The position numbers and the translations under genes are program-made. The notes under the pieces are model-generated. The model ran no database searches and was not told the DNA's origin. It was given only the letters and a program-made list of their open reading frames with translations. Below, piece after piece: positions 5,874-13,082 of a DNA stretch of 14,410 bases; the stretch's first letter is position 1; each line of letters starts with the position of its first letter. This DNA comes from Oscillibacter sp. CAG:241 (GTDB taxonomy: Bacteria > Bacillota > Clostridia > Oscillospirales > Oscillospiraceae). The stretch spans positions 3,062 through 17,471 of the forward strand of contig FR884110.1 in NCBI GenBank assembly GCA_000435975.1, read 5' to 3'.

Positions 5874-6790
5874 TTATTCAAGCAGAACTCAGGCGGAAAC
5901 AGTCCGAGTATGAAGGCGAAGCATGCAGTGTAGATAAGGTAATCGAGTTACCCGCCCAGCGGTTCAAGCAGTTCAGCCGCGCACTGCTGGCTGACTACGA
6001 TTTCATCGCAGAGAACAAAAACGCTGTCCGACACGATGAGGCTGCCAGACACTGTCTGCTCATCCTCAATGCGGAGGGAAAGGACGGTTTCCTCGTTGAC
6101 CCACAGGGGTACAACTATGCCCGGTACAGTGCCTTTGTCCCCAACGCCCGCAGTTTGCTGACACCGGATATGGGGATCGACCGCAGCTATCTTTCACCGG
6201 CAGAGCCTTGGCGTAATGAAAATCGGGATGAAATGCTCCGCATGACGCTACGTGTCGATGGAAAGCCGGACTACACCCTCGTCCTCCCCGCTGACGAGGA
6301 ATACCTCGATGCGGTGAAGACTTACCTCGATATCGACGTTTTCGCGGATGCCATGCTCTGTGATATACGCTTCAAGGTGCCTTACATTGGCGAGCTGATC
6401 CGTGATATGGATTGCCCCGCCGTGGAGGATTACAACGATTTTGCCGAAGCCTTGGAGGACATCTGGCAGCAGGACGGAATGCTTCTGACCTACGCCGCTG
6501 TGTTGGATGCTGAGAAGTCCGAAACCCTGCACCGTGCCTGTGAACTCCTGCGAAATCTGAATAACTACCAGCGCATTGTAGATACCTACGGTTACGGACA
6601 ACGGCGCTTACAGGAAACGCTGGGGCTGGACGATGAGGCCGTCTGCGAACTGGAAGGCTACATGGACTTTGAAAAGTATGGTACTGACTGTATGGAAAAT
6701 GACCATGTGATAGAGACGGAGTTTGGCCGGCTGCGGCGATTGGACCCGCCCTTTCCGGAGCAGACGCAGGGGCAGCAAATGTTTCAGTAG
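5870..6790 (+). CDS. ArdA-like protein with a distinct N-terminal domain, 306 residues
   Basis: Starts with GTG 5870 (overlap GTGA with the previous stop), 5 nt after GGGAGGG (5858-5864). The first residues (M)IIQAEL match the MIQAVL start of the previous protein, suggesting common origin. Residues 1-115 form an unrecognised domain with HCLLILNAEGKDGFLVDPQGYNYARYSAFVPNARSLL. Residues 122-292 look like an ArdA module: an opening MTLRVDGKPDYTLVLP strand, an acidic middle, then LEGYMDFEKYGTDC and an ETEFGRL end corresponding to the ArdA C-terminal signature. The protein is strongly acidic, as expected for a DNA mimic. It ends in a Gln-rich tail (TQGQQMFQ). Targets are unknown. Confidence 0.65.
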   Translation: MIIQAELRRKQSEYEGEACSVDKVIELPAQRFKQFSRALLADYDFIAENKNAVRHDEAARHCLLILNAEGKDGFLVDPQGYNYARYSAFVPNARSLLTPDMGIDRSYLSPAEPWRNENRDEMLRMTLRVDGKPDYTLVLPADEEYLDAVKTYLDIDVFADAMLCDIRFKVPYIGELIRDMDCPAVEDYNDFAEALEDIWQQDGMLLTYAAVLDAEKSETLHRACELLRNLNNYQRIVDTYGYGQRRLQETLGLDDEAVCELEGYMDFEKYGTDCMENDHVIETEFGRLRRLDPPFPEQTQGQQMFQ

Positions 6791-6846
6791 CTATTACAGC
6801 CGATATGTGCTATGTTGTGTAGCTATACCATAAGAAAGAGGTGAAA

Positions 6847-7551
6847 ATGATGGGAAATATGAGCAGATTCCATATCCGTCCGGCCCGTCCTGATGAGACG
6901 GGCTTATTTTATACCCCGCACCCCGAAGAAGATAGGCGGCGGGGTACTATCGGCCATGTCCGCATGGACTTTGGACGCAGTGGCAACGAGTTCTGGCACA
7001 CATGGTGGCCGAGGGGCCCGGAGGAGCTGAACAGTCCTGTGTTCAAAGCGGAGCTGCAAGAGGTCGTGGACACGATGCGGGAAAATGTACTGAAAAGCCG
7101 CTTTTCCATGGAGCGGTTCTGCTATGAACACGGAGGCAAGATCGCTGGCGGCTATGTGCAGAATTACGGTTACATCGTGGAAACCGAGCATTACCGCTAC
7201 TGCCTGCGCTGCAATCCGTCCCCTGGTGACTATAACGGGTATCTGACGGCCTATGATCTGGATGTCCAGCGTCAGAATATGGCAAGGGGCAAGGCGCTGG
7301 TAGGCCGCGTCACTTATGCCAATGGCGATGCACAGGACTTTACCGATGCGGAAGCCTTCCTGAATTGTATGCGGAAGGAACTCCCGTATCGCCCGACCAC
7401 AGGCTTTCGGTATGAGGTGTTGACCTGCGATCCCACCGTCCGCAAGGCTGTGGATGATATCATCTTCGATCTCTATGGCGAGGAAAATCCCCGCCAGCAG
7501 GAAGATTACGAGCCGCAGTCCGGCCCCAATATGACGCTGGGAGGAATGTGA
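6847..7551 (+). CDS. unrecognised element protein, 234 residues
   Basis: A GAGGTG site at 6838-6843 precedes ATG codons at 6847 and 6850; a GTG at 6841 is inside that site, so I prefer 6847. The N-terminus is basic (FHIRPARPDE), with an aromatic segment NEFWHTWWPRGPEELNSP (47-64). The C-terminal domain (about 150-210) has VGRVTYANGDAQDFTDAEAF and FRYEVLTCDPTVRKAVDDIIFDLYG, a pattern I associate with small domains of mobile-element proteins, but I cannot name the family. It lies between two ArdA-type genes and the DUF4314 gene, and the end of its reading frame (LGGM, stop in ATGTGA) carries the GGGAGG of the next gene. The tail QSGPNMTLGGM resembles other tails here. Confidence 0.8.
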   Translation: MMGNMSRFHIRPARPDETGLFYTPHPEEDRRRGTIGHVRMDFGRSGNEFWHTWWPRGPEELNSPVFKAELQEVVDTMRENVLKSRFSMERFCYEHGGKIAGGYVQNYGYIVETEHYRYCLRCNPSPGDYNGYLTAYDLDVQRQNMARGKALVGRVTYANGDAQDFTDAEAFLNCMRKELPYRPTTGFRYEVLTCDPTVRKAVDDIIFDLYGEENPRQQEDYEPQSGPNMTLGGM

Positions 7552-7553
7552 AC

Positions 7554-8900
7554 ATGGAGAGATCAGATAAGCAGCGAAAACCTGTTGCAATCAAAAACCT
7601 TTCTGAACTGAAGCGCTTCATCCAACCCGGCGTAGAGTTTAAGACGCTCAGCCAGAAAAATCACCCCGATCTGGTGGGGCTGACCCGTGTTGTGACCACG
7701 GTGCAGACAGTATGTTTCTATTCCAAAATCAAAGATCAGCCCAACAGCCGCTTTTCGACCGATAACGGAGGTAAAGGCTTCCGGACAGATTTCGCCAAAG
7801 CCGATGCCTATATCTTCGACGGGACGACGGTCAAGGTAAAGGATACGCGGAACAAAGACCGCGGCGTGATCTATGAATTCGAATTCTACGACAGAGAACA
7901 AACCATGCAGGAGGACACGAATATGGATAGAAAAATGGTGAATTTCATCAGGGAGCAGTATCCGCCCGGTACCCGCATCCGTCTCAATTCCATGGAGGAT
8001 CCCTATGCCCCCATTGCTCCCGGCACCGAGGGTGAGGTGGACTTCGTGGATGACATCGGTACGATCCACATGAAGTGGGATAACGGCAGGGCGTTGGGAA
8101 TCGTCCCTGGTGAGGACAGCTTCTCGGTGCTGCCGCCCAAGCTGACTACTCTGAAGCTGTATATGCCCCTTACCGCTGATTTCTATGAGAGAAGCGAGTA
8201 CGGGGATTTGGAACCGGAGAGTACCATGCTGGATGGCTGTGCCTTGCGAGGCTATCAGGATCAGATCATGGCCGAGCTGGTCAAAAATCGGATGCCGGAG
8301 GAAACCGAGCGCGGTCTCATGCATTGGTACCACGAGGCTGATAGCGTGAATACCAAGGTCCACTCTGCGGTCTTTACTGTAGAGGAACGTGACCGAAAGC
8401 TCTGGGGCGTAGCCGAATGCCGCATTGCCGGTGAGCTGAGTGCGCTGGAGATGGACACCCTGAAAGAGTACATCGCCGGACAGGCATCAGACGGCTGGGG
8501 CGAACACTTTGAACAGTGGGAAATCCTCGTGGATGGCGGAAGTGAGCTGTATGTCCACCTCTGGAATGCGGATGACTGGGGCATTCAAACGGAACAGGAG
8601 CGCTTCGCGCCGAAGCTGTCGGAGGGCCTGCCGGAGCTATGCTTCTCGGTGCTTCCCAGCACTGGGGAACTAATCTGCATCAAACGCGGCGAGAACGGCT
8701 ACTACCCCAGTGACTGGTCTACGGATGATCCCGCCCAGAACCGTGAGCTGGCCGATTATAACAACGAGCGTCTCGGTGTGACGCAGGCACAGCGGCTGGC
8801 CATGGAGTGCGGTAGTATGCACGGCTGGGATGTCCCCAGTGCGGATCCCTCCGCCTATCAGCAGAGCGAGCCGCGGATGGGAGGGATGGACCTTGGCTAA
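7554..8900 (+). CDS. DUF4314-containing fusion protein, 448 residues
   Basis: Start: GTG 7548 is only 3 nt from GGGAGG (7539-7544), whereas ATG 7554 is 9 nt away, so ATG 7554 is preferred. Residues 1-120 are an unrecognised basic domain. From about residue 124 a DUF4314 domain follows, with YPPGTRIRLNSMEDPYAPIAPGTEGEV, then VDDIGTIHMKWDNGRALGIVPGEDSF. This is a small beta-barrel-like domain frequent in clostridial elements. The C-terminal 260 residues include LKEYIAGQASDGWGEHFEQWEI and LYVHLWNADDWGIQT, also typical of long DUF4314 proteins. A perfect internal ribosome binding site precedes the DUF4314 part, so a shorter product may also be made. Molecular role unknown. Tail: QSEPRMGGMDLG. Confidence 0.8.
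   Translation: MERSDKQRKPVAIKNLSELKRFIQPGVEFKTLSQKNHPDLVGLTRVVTTVQTVCFYSKIKDQPNSRFSTDNGGKGFRTDFAKADAYIFDGTTVKVKDTRNKDRGVIYEFEFYDREQTMQEDTNMDRKMVNFIREQYPPGTRIRLNSMEDPYAPIAPGTEGEVDFVDDIGTIHMKWDNGRALGIVPGEDSFSVLPPKLTTLKLYMPLTADFYERSEYGDLEPESTMLDGCALRGYQDQIMAELVKNRMPEETERGLMHWYHEADSVNTKVHSAVFTVEERDRKLWGVAECRIAGELSALEMDTLKEYIAGQASDGWGEHFEQWEILVDGGSELYVHLWNADDWGIQTEQERFAPKLSEGLPELCFSVLPSTGELICIKRGENGYYPSDWSTDDPAQNRELADYNNERLGVTQAQRLAMECGSMHGWDVPSADPSAYQQSEPRMGGMDLG
7909..7925 (+). promoter_or_regulatory. internal ribosome binding site and in-frame ATG
   Basis: AGGAGG (7909-7914) sits 8 nt before an in-frame ATG (7923) inside the DUF4314 gene, exactly where the DUF4314 homology begins. It could give a 325-residue product lacking the first 123 residues, or mark a former gene border before fusion. 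Confidence 0.6.
8879..8895 (+). promoter_or_regulatory. ribosome binding site deciding a TTG start
   Basis: GGGAGG (8879-8884), inside the codons of the previous protein tail, lies 8 nt before TTG 8893. The ArdA-like homology (KKIFGVYLAK) begins immediately after this TTG, so the upstream in-frame ATG at 8830 is not the start. Confidence 0.7.
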
Positions 8901-10104
8901 AAAGATATTCGGCGTCTATCTGGCAAAGCTGGACGCACCCAACAGTGAGGCCAACGCAAGGCTGGAACTGCCTGCCTCCCTGTGGGAACTGCACGATGCA
9001 ATGGACAAGGTGCAACTCCAGGAGAACGAGGAGCTGTATCTGGAGGTCGATGATTACTATGCCTTCGAGTATCTCGCTCCTCACCTGGTGGAACTGGACG
9101 CCAGCCTCAATGAACTGAACGATCTTGCCGGCCAGCTGGCTGTGCTGGATGAAACGGAGCAGGAAGTCTTCGACGGCCTGCTTCGCCTGGAAATCCAGAG
9201 AAAAGTGGAATCCAACGCCGGTATTCTTACCATGCAGAATCTGAGAGATCTGGCAGTCAGTGCGGGTGCGGATTGCTGCCATGTGGTCGGCGCGACCAGT
9301 GACGCAGAGCTTGGCCGCTTCTATGCGGAAAACGGCTTCATGGAGGAACTGGACGGTCTTTCCGACGATGTGTTCGAGATGCTGGACTTTGGTAAAATCG
9401 GCAAAGCCCTGCGTACAGGCGAAAACGGCACATTCACACGGAACGGCTATGTGGTGCAGCACAGTGAACTGGTCACCGCACCACCCTGCGCCAAGGAGCT
9501 TCCCGAAAAGCCGGAATATCTCTTCCGTCTTACCCTTGGCCTTCATCCCGACCTTGAAGATGACCGGACTGTCACGCTGGAGTTGCCTGCGTCTGCTGAA
9601 GCATTGAGGAAAGCGCAGAAGCAGTTCGGAGCGGACGGCTGGGAGGGTGTCGTGGTTCTCGACTATGACGGGGTCATCCCGCAGGCGGCAGAGTTTGTCG
9701 ATCTGCCAATGGAACTGGATGCCTTCAACGCTTTTACGGAATCTGTGAAGGCTATGCCTTCCCGTGAAAAGCAGCTTCCGAAGCTGAAAGCTCTGCTGGA
9801 GCATTTCGAGGTAACGGATCTGGCTGCCGCCGCAAGCCTTGTCGAGCATATTGGGGACTACATCCTCACGCCAGAGATCAGTTCGCCGCAGGAGGCGGCC
9901 ATTGATGAACTGAACTTCACAATGGATGTCCACTCGGCGGAACTTCTTCTGCCCCATGTAAATCTCTTTGCCTACGGAAACGAGATCATCAAGGATGACA
10001 ATGCCACACTTACATCCTACGGCCTGCTGCATCGGGAGGACTATCAACCGATGCAGACACCGGTGCAGGAGCGCTTTGAAATGGACACGCAGCAACTAAC
10101 ATGA
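8893..10104 (+). CDS. ArdA-like protein with two modules, 403 residues
   Basis: Third ArdA-type protein of the cluster. TTG 8893 overlaps the previous gene by 8 bp. Module 1 (about 1-195) opens with FGVYLAKLDA and LELPASLWELHDAM, the usual ArdA beginning, then LNELNDLAGQLAVLDE and ends with FTRNGYVV. Module 2 (about 205-385) repeats the plan: FRLTLGLHPD, TLELPASAEALRKA, an acidic middle, and LTSYGLLH at the end. Both modules are rich in Asp and Glu, as expected for DNA mimicry. It differs clearly from the two earlier ArdA-type proteins, so the three are old paralogues or separately acquired, not recent copies. It ends in a Gln-containing tail (RFEMDTQQLT). An antisense frame of 458 codons lies opposite; it is a compositional shadow. 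Confidence 0.7.
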   Translation: MAKKIFGVYLAKLDAPNSEANARLELPASLWELHDAMDKVQLQENEELYLEVDDYYAFEYLAPHLVELDASLNELNDLAGQLAVLDETEQEVFDGLLRLEIQRKVESNAGILTMQNLRDLAVSAGADCCHVVGATSDAELGRFYAENGFMEELDGLSDDVFEMLDFGKIGKALRTGENGTFTRNGYVVQHSELVTAPPCAKELPEKPEYLFRLTLGLHPDLEDDRTVTLELPASAEALRKAQKQFGADGWEGVVVLDYDGVIPQAAEFVDLPMELDAFNAFTESVKAMPSREKQLPKLKALLEHFEVTDLAAAASLVEHIGDYILTPEISSPQEAAIDELNFTMDVHSAELLLPHVNLFAYGNEIIKDDNATLTSYGLLHREDYQPMQTPVQERFEMDTQQLT

Positions 10105-10236
10105 TTCTATCCTACCAAGCCAGTAGATAGAAAATATACCAAGGTGCCGTTTTTCCGGATGGGGAAAAGCGACCCCTTCTTTTTTGCGCTCTTTTTGTCT
10201 CCTATTCCGGGATAACGGCTCCGGAAAGGAGGAACT
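10105..10236 (+). promoter_or_regulatory. leader with stem-loop before the winged-helix gene
   Basis: Starts with a 10-bp hairpin carrying one bulge (TTCTAT-C-CTAC with GTAG-ATAGAA, 10105-10132). A weak GGGG/CCCC hairpin followed by a T-rich stretch (10161-10185) comes next, then AAGGAGG at 10226-10232. It may separate the ArdA group from the methylase group. No clear promoter is seen. Confidence 0.35.
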
Positions 10237-10575
10237 GTGGCAACCAACGAAGCCCTTGCGGAATATCTTGCGCTTCACCACAAGGGTGAAGCAAATGCCG
10301 TCACCAGCCGGGAGTTGGAGTGCAGCTTCCAAATGCGTGGTTCTGAGCTGCGCCGGGAGATCAACGCCCTGCGCGGTGACGGCATTCCCATTTGCAGCTT
10401 TGAGGGCGGCTACTATTACGCTGCCACTGCCGAGGAGCTGGAGCGCACCATCCGGCAACTCCGCAGCCGAATCAAGAAGATCGCATTTGCGGAGCGCGGC
10501 CTGTCCAGTGCTTTGCCGGACTATGTAGATACCGGTCAGCTTTCTCTCCCGCTGGATGGGGGTGATGCCCCTTGA
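10237..10575 (+). CDS. small winged-helix DNA-binding protein, 112 residues
   Basis: GTG 10237 follows AAAGGAGG (ending 10232) by 4 nt, a short but workable spacing, and no ATG lies nearby. Residues 1-65 look like a winged helix: helix ALAEYLALH, a recognition-type helix TSRELECSFQMRGSELRREINALRGDG, then a wing IPICSFEGGYYYA. Residues 66-95 form a charged helix (EELERTIRQLRSRIKKIAFAERGL). The protein is a likely DNA-binding regulator or replication accessory. Its stop overlaps the TTG start of the methylase by 4 bp (TTGA, 10572-10575), so the two are made together; it may control or guide the methylase, which is inference. Confidence 0.75.
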   Translation: MATNEALAEYLALHHKGEANAVTSRELECSFQMRGSELRREINALRGDGIPICSFEGGYYYAATAEELERTIRQLRSRIKKIAFAERGLSSALPDYVDTGQLSLPLDGGDAP

Positions 10576-11534
10576 ACAGCTTTATCCCATGGGTGGGCGG
10601 CAAGAGCAAGCTGCTGTGGATCATCAACAAGATGGCGCCGGATCACTACAGCCGTTTCATCGATGTCTTCGGCGGCAGCGGCACGGTGACCATGAGCCGC
10701 CCCATTCAGCCGGGCTGCATGGAAGTCTACAACGACTTCAACAGCAATCTTACGAATCTCTTCTGCTGTGTGAAAAACCGCCCCTTAGCGCTACTGGCGG
10801 AATTGGGCTTCCTGCCTCTGAACACGCGGGATGATTTCAATGTCCTGTACAAGTTTCTCTCCAAGGGCGAGATCACAGATGACTACCTGCAGGAGGAAAT
10901 GGAACTGACCGAGATCCTGCTTAAACCGCCCGAGGCCGAAGCCATCCGCACGCTCCTGCTGGAGCGTGCTCCCCGTGGAGATGTCCGCCGTGCCGCAGAT
11001 TTCTTCAAATTGGTTCGGTACAGCTTCAGCGGCAGCTCCAAATCATTCGGTGGTAAGCCCTGCGATATCCGCCGCTTCTTCCACCTGATTTGGGAGTGCT
11101 CTCGCCGGCTGGCGAATGTCATTGTGGAGAACAAGGACTTTGAGGATGTCATCCGCCAGTATGACCGGGGCGACGCATGGATCTACTGCGACCCACCGTA
11201 CTTTGAGGCCGAATGCTATGAGGTAGCTTTCCCCAAGGAAAATCACCAGCGGCTCCATGATACGCTTCTGAACAGCCAGGGCTATGTCATGGTGTCCTAT
11301 AACTACTGCCCGTACATTTGTGAGCTGTATCAGGAGTTCTACATTTTCCGCGTTGTGCGCCCCAACAGTATGTCCCAGACGGCGGGCAGCGAATATGAGG
11401 AAGTCATCATCACCAACTATGACCCCCGCAAAGCCTGCTGGCAGCTCAGTCTGGAGAGCCTGCTGAACTGCGGCAGCGAGGCTCGGTATGATCTGATCCA
11501 CGAGCCGGAAAAACCGATCAAAATTACAAATTGA
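10572..11534 (+). CDS. D12-class DNA adenine-N6 methyltransferase (Dam-like), 320 residues
   Basis: Transfers methyl groups from S-adenosylmethionine to adenine N6 in DNA. Motifs in order: PWVGGKSKLL (6-15, motif X), FIDVFGGSGTV (29-39, motif I, cofactor binding), YCDPPYF (205-211, motif IV, catalytic DPPY), and EEVIITNYD (276-284, typical D12 C-terminal strand). All key residues are present, so it should be active. The start is TTG 10572, overlapping the winged-helix gene; homology begins at once. There is no restriction endonuclease beside it, so it is an orphan enzyme, probably marking element DNA against restriction or affecting replication and expression. The recognition site cannot be read from sequence; GATC is typical of this class but unproven here. 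Confidence 0.92.
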   Translation: MNSFIPWVGGKSKLLWIINKMAPDHYSRFIDVFGGSGTVTMSRPIQPGCMEVYNDFNSNLTNLFCCVKNRPLALLAELGFLPLNTRDDFNVLYKFLSKGEITDDYLQEEMELTEILLKPPEAEAIRTLLLERAPRGDVRRAADFFKLVRYSFSGSSKSFGGKPCDIRRFFHLIWECSRRLANVIVENKDFEDVIRQYDRGDAWIYCDPPYFEAECYEVAFPKENHQRLHDTLLNSQGYVMVSYNYCPYICELYQEFYIFRVVRPNSMSQTAGSEYEEVIITNYDPRKACWQLSLESLLNCGSEARYDLIHEPEKPIKITN

Positions 11535-11547
11535 AGGAGGATACTAT

Positions 11548-11943
11548 ATGAAGTTTATCAGTTACACCAATGACGGCAGAGTCGCTATTCAGCACGCTGC
11601 CCTGATCCTGAGCAAACTCGATGAGGCTGACACGCTGGAGCTTCACACGATGGACAACGCGATTATTCTTCTCAAGAAGGATATGACACGGGCCGAAACG
11701 AGAGATGTACTGCAGGGCATGGTGCGTCTCGCCCGCAGCATGACCTTGGATGCACTGTGCAATTCGGATGCGGAGGATAAAAATCCGCTCGTTGATGAGA
11801 GCTTCGATGACGAGTATGAGGATACGATCACGATTCCGGTTCCCCTCGAGGCATTTGGGGATGCAGGGCTTCTTGACAAGGATCTGCGCATCCAGATCGT
11901 CGACGGTGCCGTGGTCATTACAGAGGATACGGATGATGACTAA
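11548..11943 (+). CDS. acidic small protein with two AbrB-like repeats, 131 residues
   Basis: ATG 11548 follows AAGGAGG (11534-11540) by 7 nt. Two parts resemble the AbrB/MazE swapped-hairpin pattern. Residues about 10-50 have GRVAIQHAALILSKLDEADTLELHTMDNAIILLKK. Residues about 93-127 have ITIPVPLEAFGDAGLLDKDLRIQIVDGAVVITE. Each shows strand, short helix with a Gly/Leu turn, strand, strand. Between them is an acidic linker (SDAEDKNPLVDESFDDEYED), and the protein ends DTDDD. A DNA-binding AbrB pair would be expected to be less acidic, so this might be a DNA-mimic or antitoxin-like variant; no toxin partner is seen nearby. The fold assignment is from pattern only. Confidence 0.8.
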   Translation: MKFISYTNDGRVAIQHAALILSKLDEADTLELHTMDNAIILLKKDMTRAETRDVLQGMVRLARSMTLDALCNSDAEDKNPLVDESFDDEYEDTITIPVPLEAFGDAGLLDKDLRIQIVDGAVVITEDTDDD

Positions 11944-12670
11944 GGATCACGAGTATCTCTATCCCTACTCGGCACAGGAGGCCAAAAAAAGAAACCAGCT
12001 TCCCATGTGGCGCGAGAGTTACCACGCCAATGTTGCCTGCCGGAAAGCCATCGAGGAGACGGTCCGTCAGAACTTCGATGGCATGCACCTGAAGAAGGAC
12101 TGCCTTGAACCTGTGCTTGCGGAATATGGCTACAAGCGCACGGAATGGGTGCTGGCCACCACTCTGCAGGAGCTTTCCTGGGACGGGCGTTTCAGCAGAG
12201 CAAACAAGCAGTGGGCGGCACGACGCTATATTCCCCAGGACGAACGGCACAACGCCGAGATCACCGTCCGGAGTCACCCCGCCATACTGGATGGCTTCGT
12301 AGACCTCTATCGAGAATCCTATCAAAAGCTGGGGCTGTTTGGTCCCGAGCATTGCGTCGGTGACCGTGCCAAGCAGGATTACATCGGGAAGGTGCTGGTA
12401 CTCAGCCCTGATACGCTGAAAGAGTCCTGCTGGAGTCAGGAAAACCAGCTGTGGTATGCCCACGACGGCTTCGGATGCAGTCCCCACGCTATTGGACGCT
12501 CGGTGCGCTGCACCTGCCTGAGTGACGGCGAAATGACCAGGTGGAACCGGGATGAGTTTGTCGGCGTGTTGGATGAGAAATTCCTGCCCGATTGGGCCAA
12601 AGAGAGTCTGTCGCAGTTCCAGCAGGAAGAAGCCGCCGAATCCCCCGGTATGAACAACCAATCCATGTAA
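11933..12670 (+). CDS. DUF3849 family protein, 245 residues
   Basis: The two ATG codons at 11933 and 11936 overlap the end of the previous gene by 11 or 8 bp, after AGAGGA (11922-11927). The N-terminal 90 residues match the DUF3849 pattern: YPYSAQEAKKRNQLPMWRESYHANVACRKAIEE, then NFDGMHLKKDCLEPVLAEYGYKRTEWVLATTLQ and GRFSRANKQWA. DUF3849 occurs mostly in mobile elements and has no known activity. The rest (about 105-220) is unrecognised, with a run of three Cys (GCSPHAIGRSVRCTC). It ends QQEEAAESPGMNNQSM, one of the Gln/Met-rich tails. Its place between the AbrB-like and SpoVG-like genes suggests part of a regulatory or establishment group. Confidence 0.85.
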   Translation: MMTKDHEYLYPYSAQEAKKRNQLPMWRESYHANVACRKAIEETVRQNFDGMHLKKDCLEPVLAEYGYKRTEWVLATTLQELSWDGRFSRANKQWAARRYIPQDERHNAEITVRSHPAILDGFVDLYRESYQKLGLFGPEHCVGDRAKQDYIGKVLVLSPDTLKESCWSQENQLWYAHDGFGCSPHAIGRSVRCTCLSDGEMTRWNRDEFVGVLDEKFLPDWAKESLSQFQQEEAAESPGMNNQSM

Positions 12671-12689
12671 CAGGAAGGAGAAAAAATCT

Positions 12690-13052
12690 ATGGCAGCAAC
12701 GCAGAAGAAAAAGCAGCAGGAAGTCCCTGCGCCCCAGGTCGAGGCGAGGATCGACCGTATGGTGGACGGTGACTACAAAACCAAAGCCTATGCCAGCGTT
12801 ACCATCGCCGGCGCATTTGCCGTCCACGGCCTCCGTGTCATTGAGACGGACAAGGGGCGCTTCATCTCCATGCCCCAGGAGTCCTACAAGAAAAACGGCG
12901 AGACGGTGTATAACGACACCTTCCATGCCGTCACCGCCGAGGCAAGGACTGCGCTGGTGGATGCGGTCAACGATGCTTACGAGCAGAGGTTGCAGGAACG
13001 CATGGAGCAGAGCGAGGACGCACCCGCTCAGGGCATGGAACAGCAGATGTAA
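12690..13052 (+). CDS. SpoVG-like protein, 120 residues
   Basis: SpoVG is a small site-specific nucleic-acid-binding regulator in Firmicutes. ATG 12690 follows AGGAAGGAG (12672-12680) by 9 nt. The core (about 17-98) carries the family line: EARIDRMVDGDYKTKAYASVTIAGAFAVHGLRVIETDKGRF, then MPQESYKKNGETVYNDTFHAVTAEARTAL. A Lys/Gln-rich N-terminus and a Gln/Glu-rich C-terminal tail (EQSEDAPAQGMEQQM) extend it beyond the usual core length. It is an element-borne paralogue, not the chromosomal spoVG, judging from the gene context, so no symbol is given. It probably modulates element gene expression. Confidence 0.88.
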   Translation: MAATQKKKQQEVPAPQVEARIDRMVDGDYKTKAYASVTIAGAFAVHGLRVIETDKGRFISMPQESYKKNGETVYNDTFHAVTAEARTALVDAVNDAYEQRLQERMEQSEDAPAQGMEQQM

Positions 13053-13082
13053 GCGCCACGGTGCGAAAGGAGGTGACGGAAC

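Noticed and set aside
8830..8892. ATG 8830 as start of the third ArdA-like gene
   Set aside because: The extra 21 residues overlap the previous gene and show no homology; TTG 8893 has GGGAGG at 8-nt spacing and the family sequence starts there.
8719..10095. 458-codon open frame on the minus strand
   Set aside because: It lies fully opposite the ArdA-like gene at 8893 and the end of the DUF4314 gene, has no recognisable family, no matching ribosome binding site and a low-quality composition. It is a shadow of GC-rich codon use.
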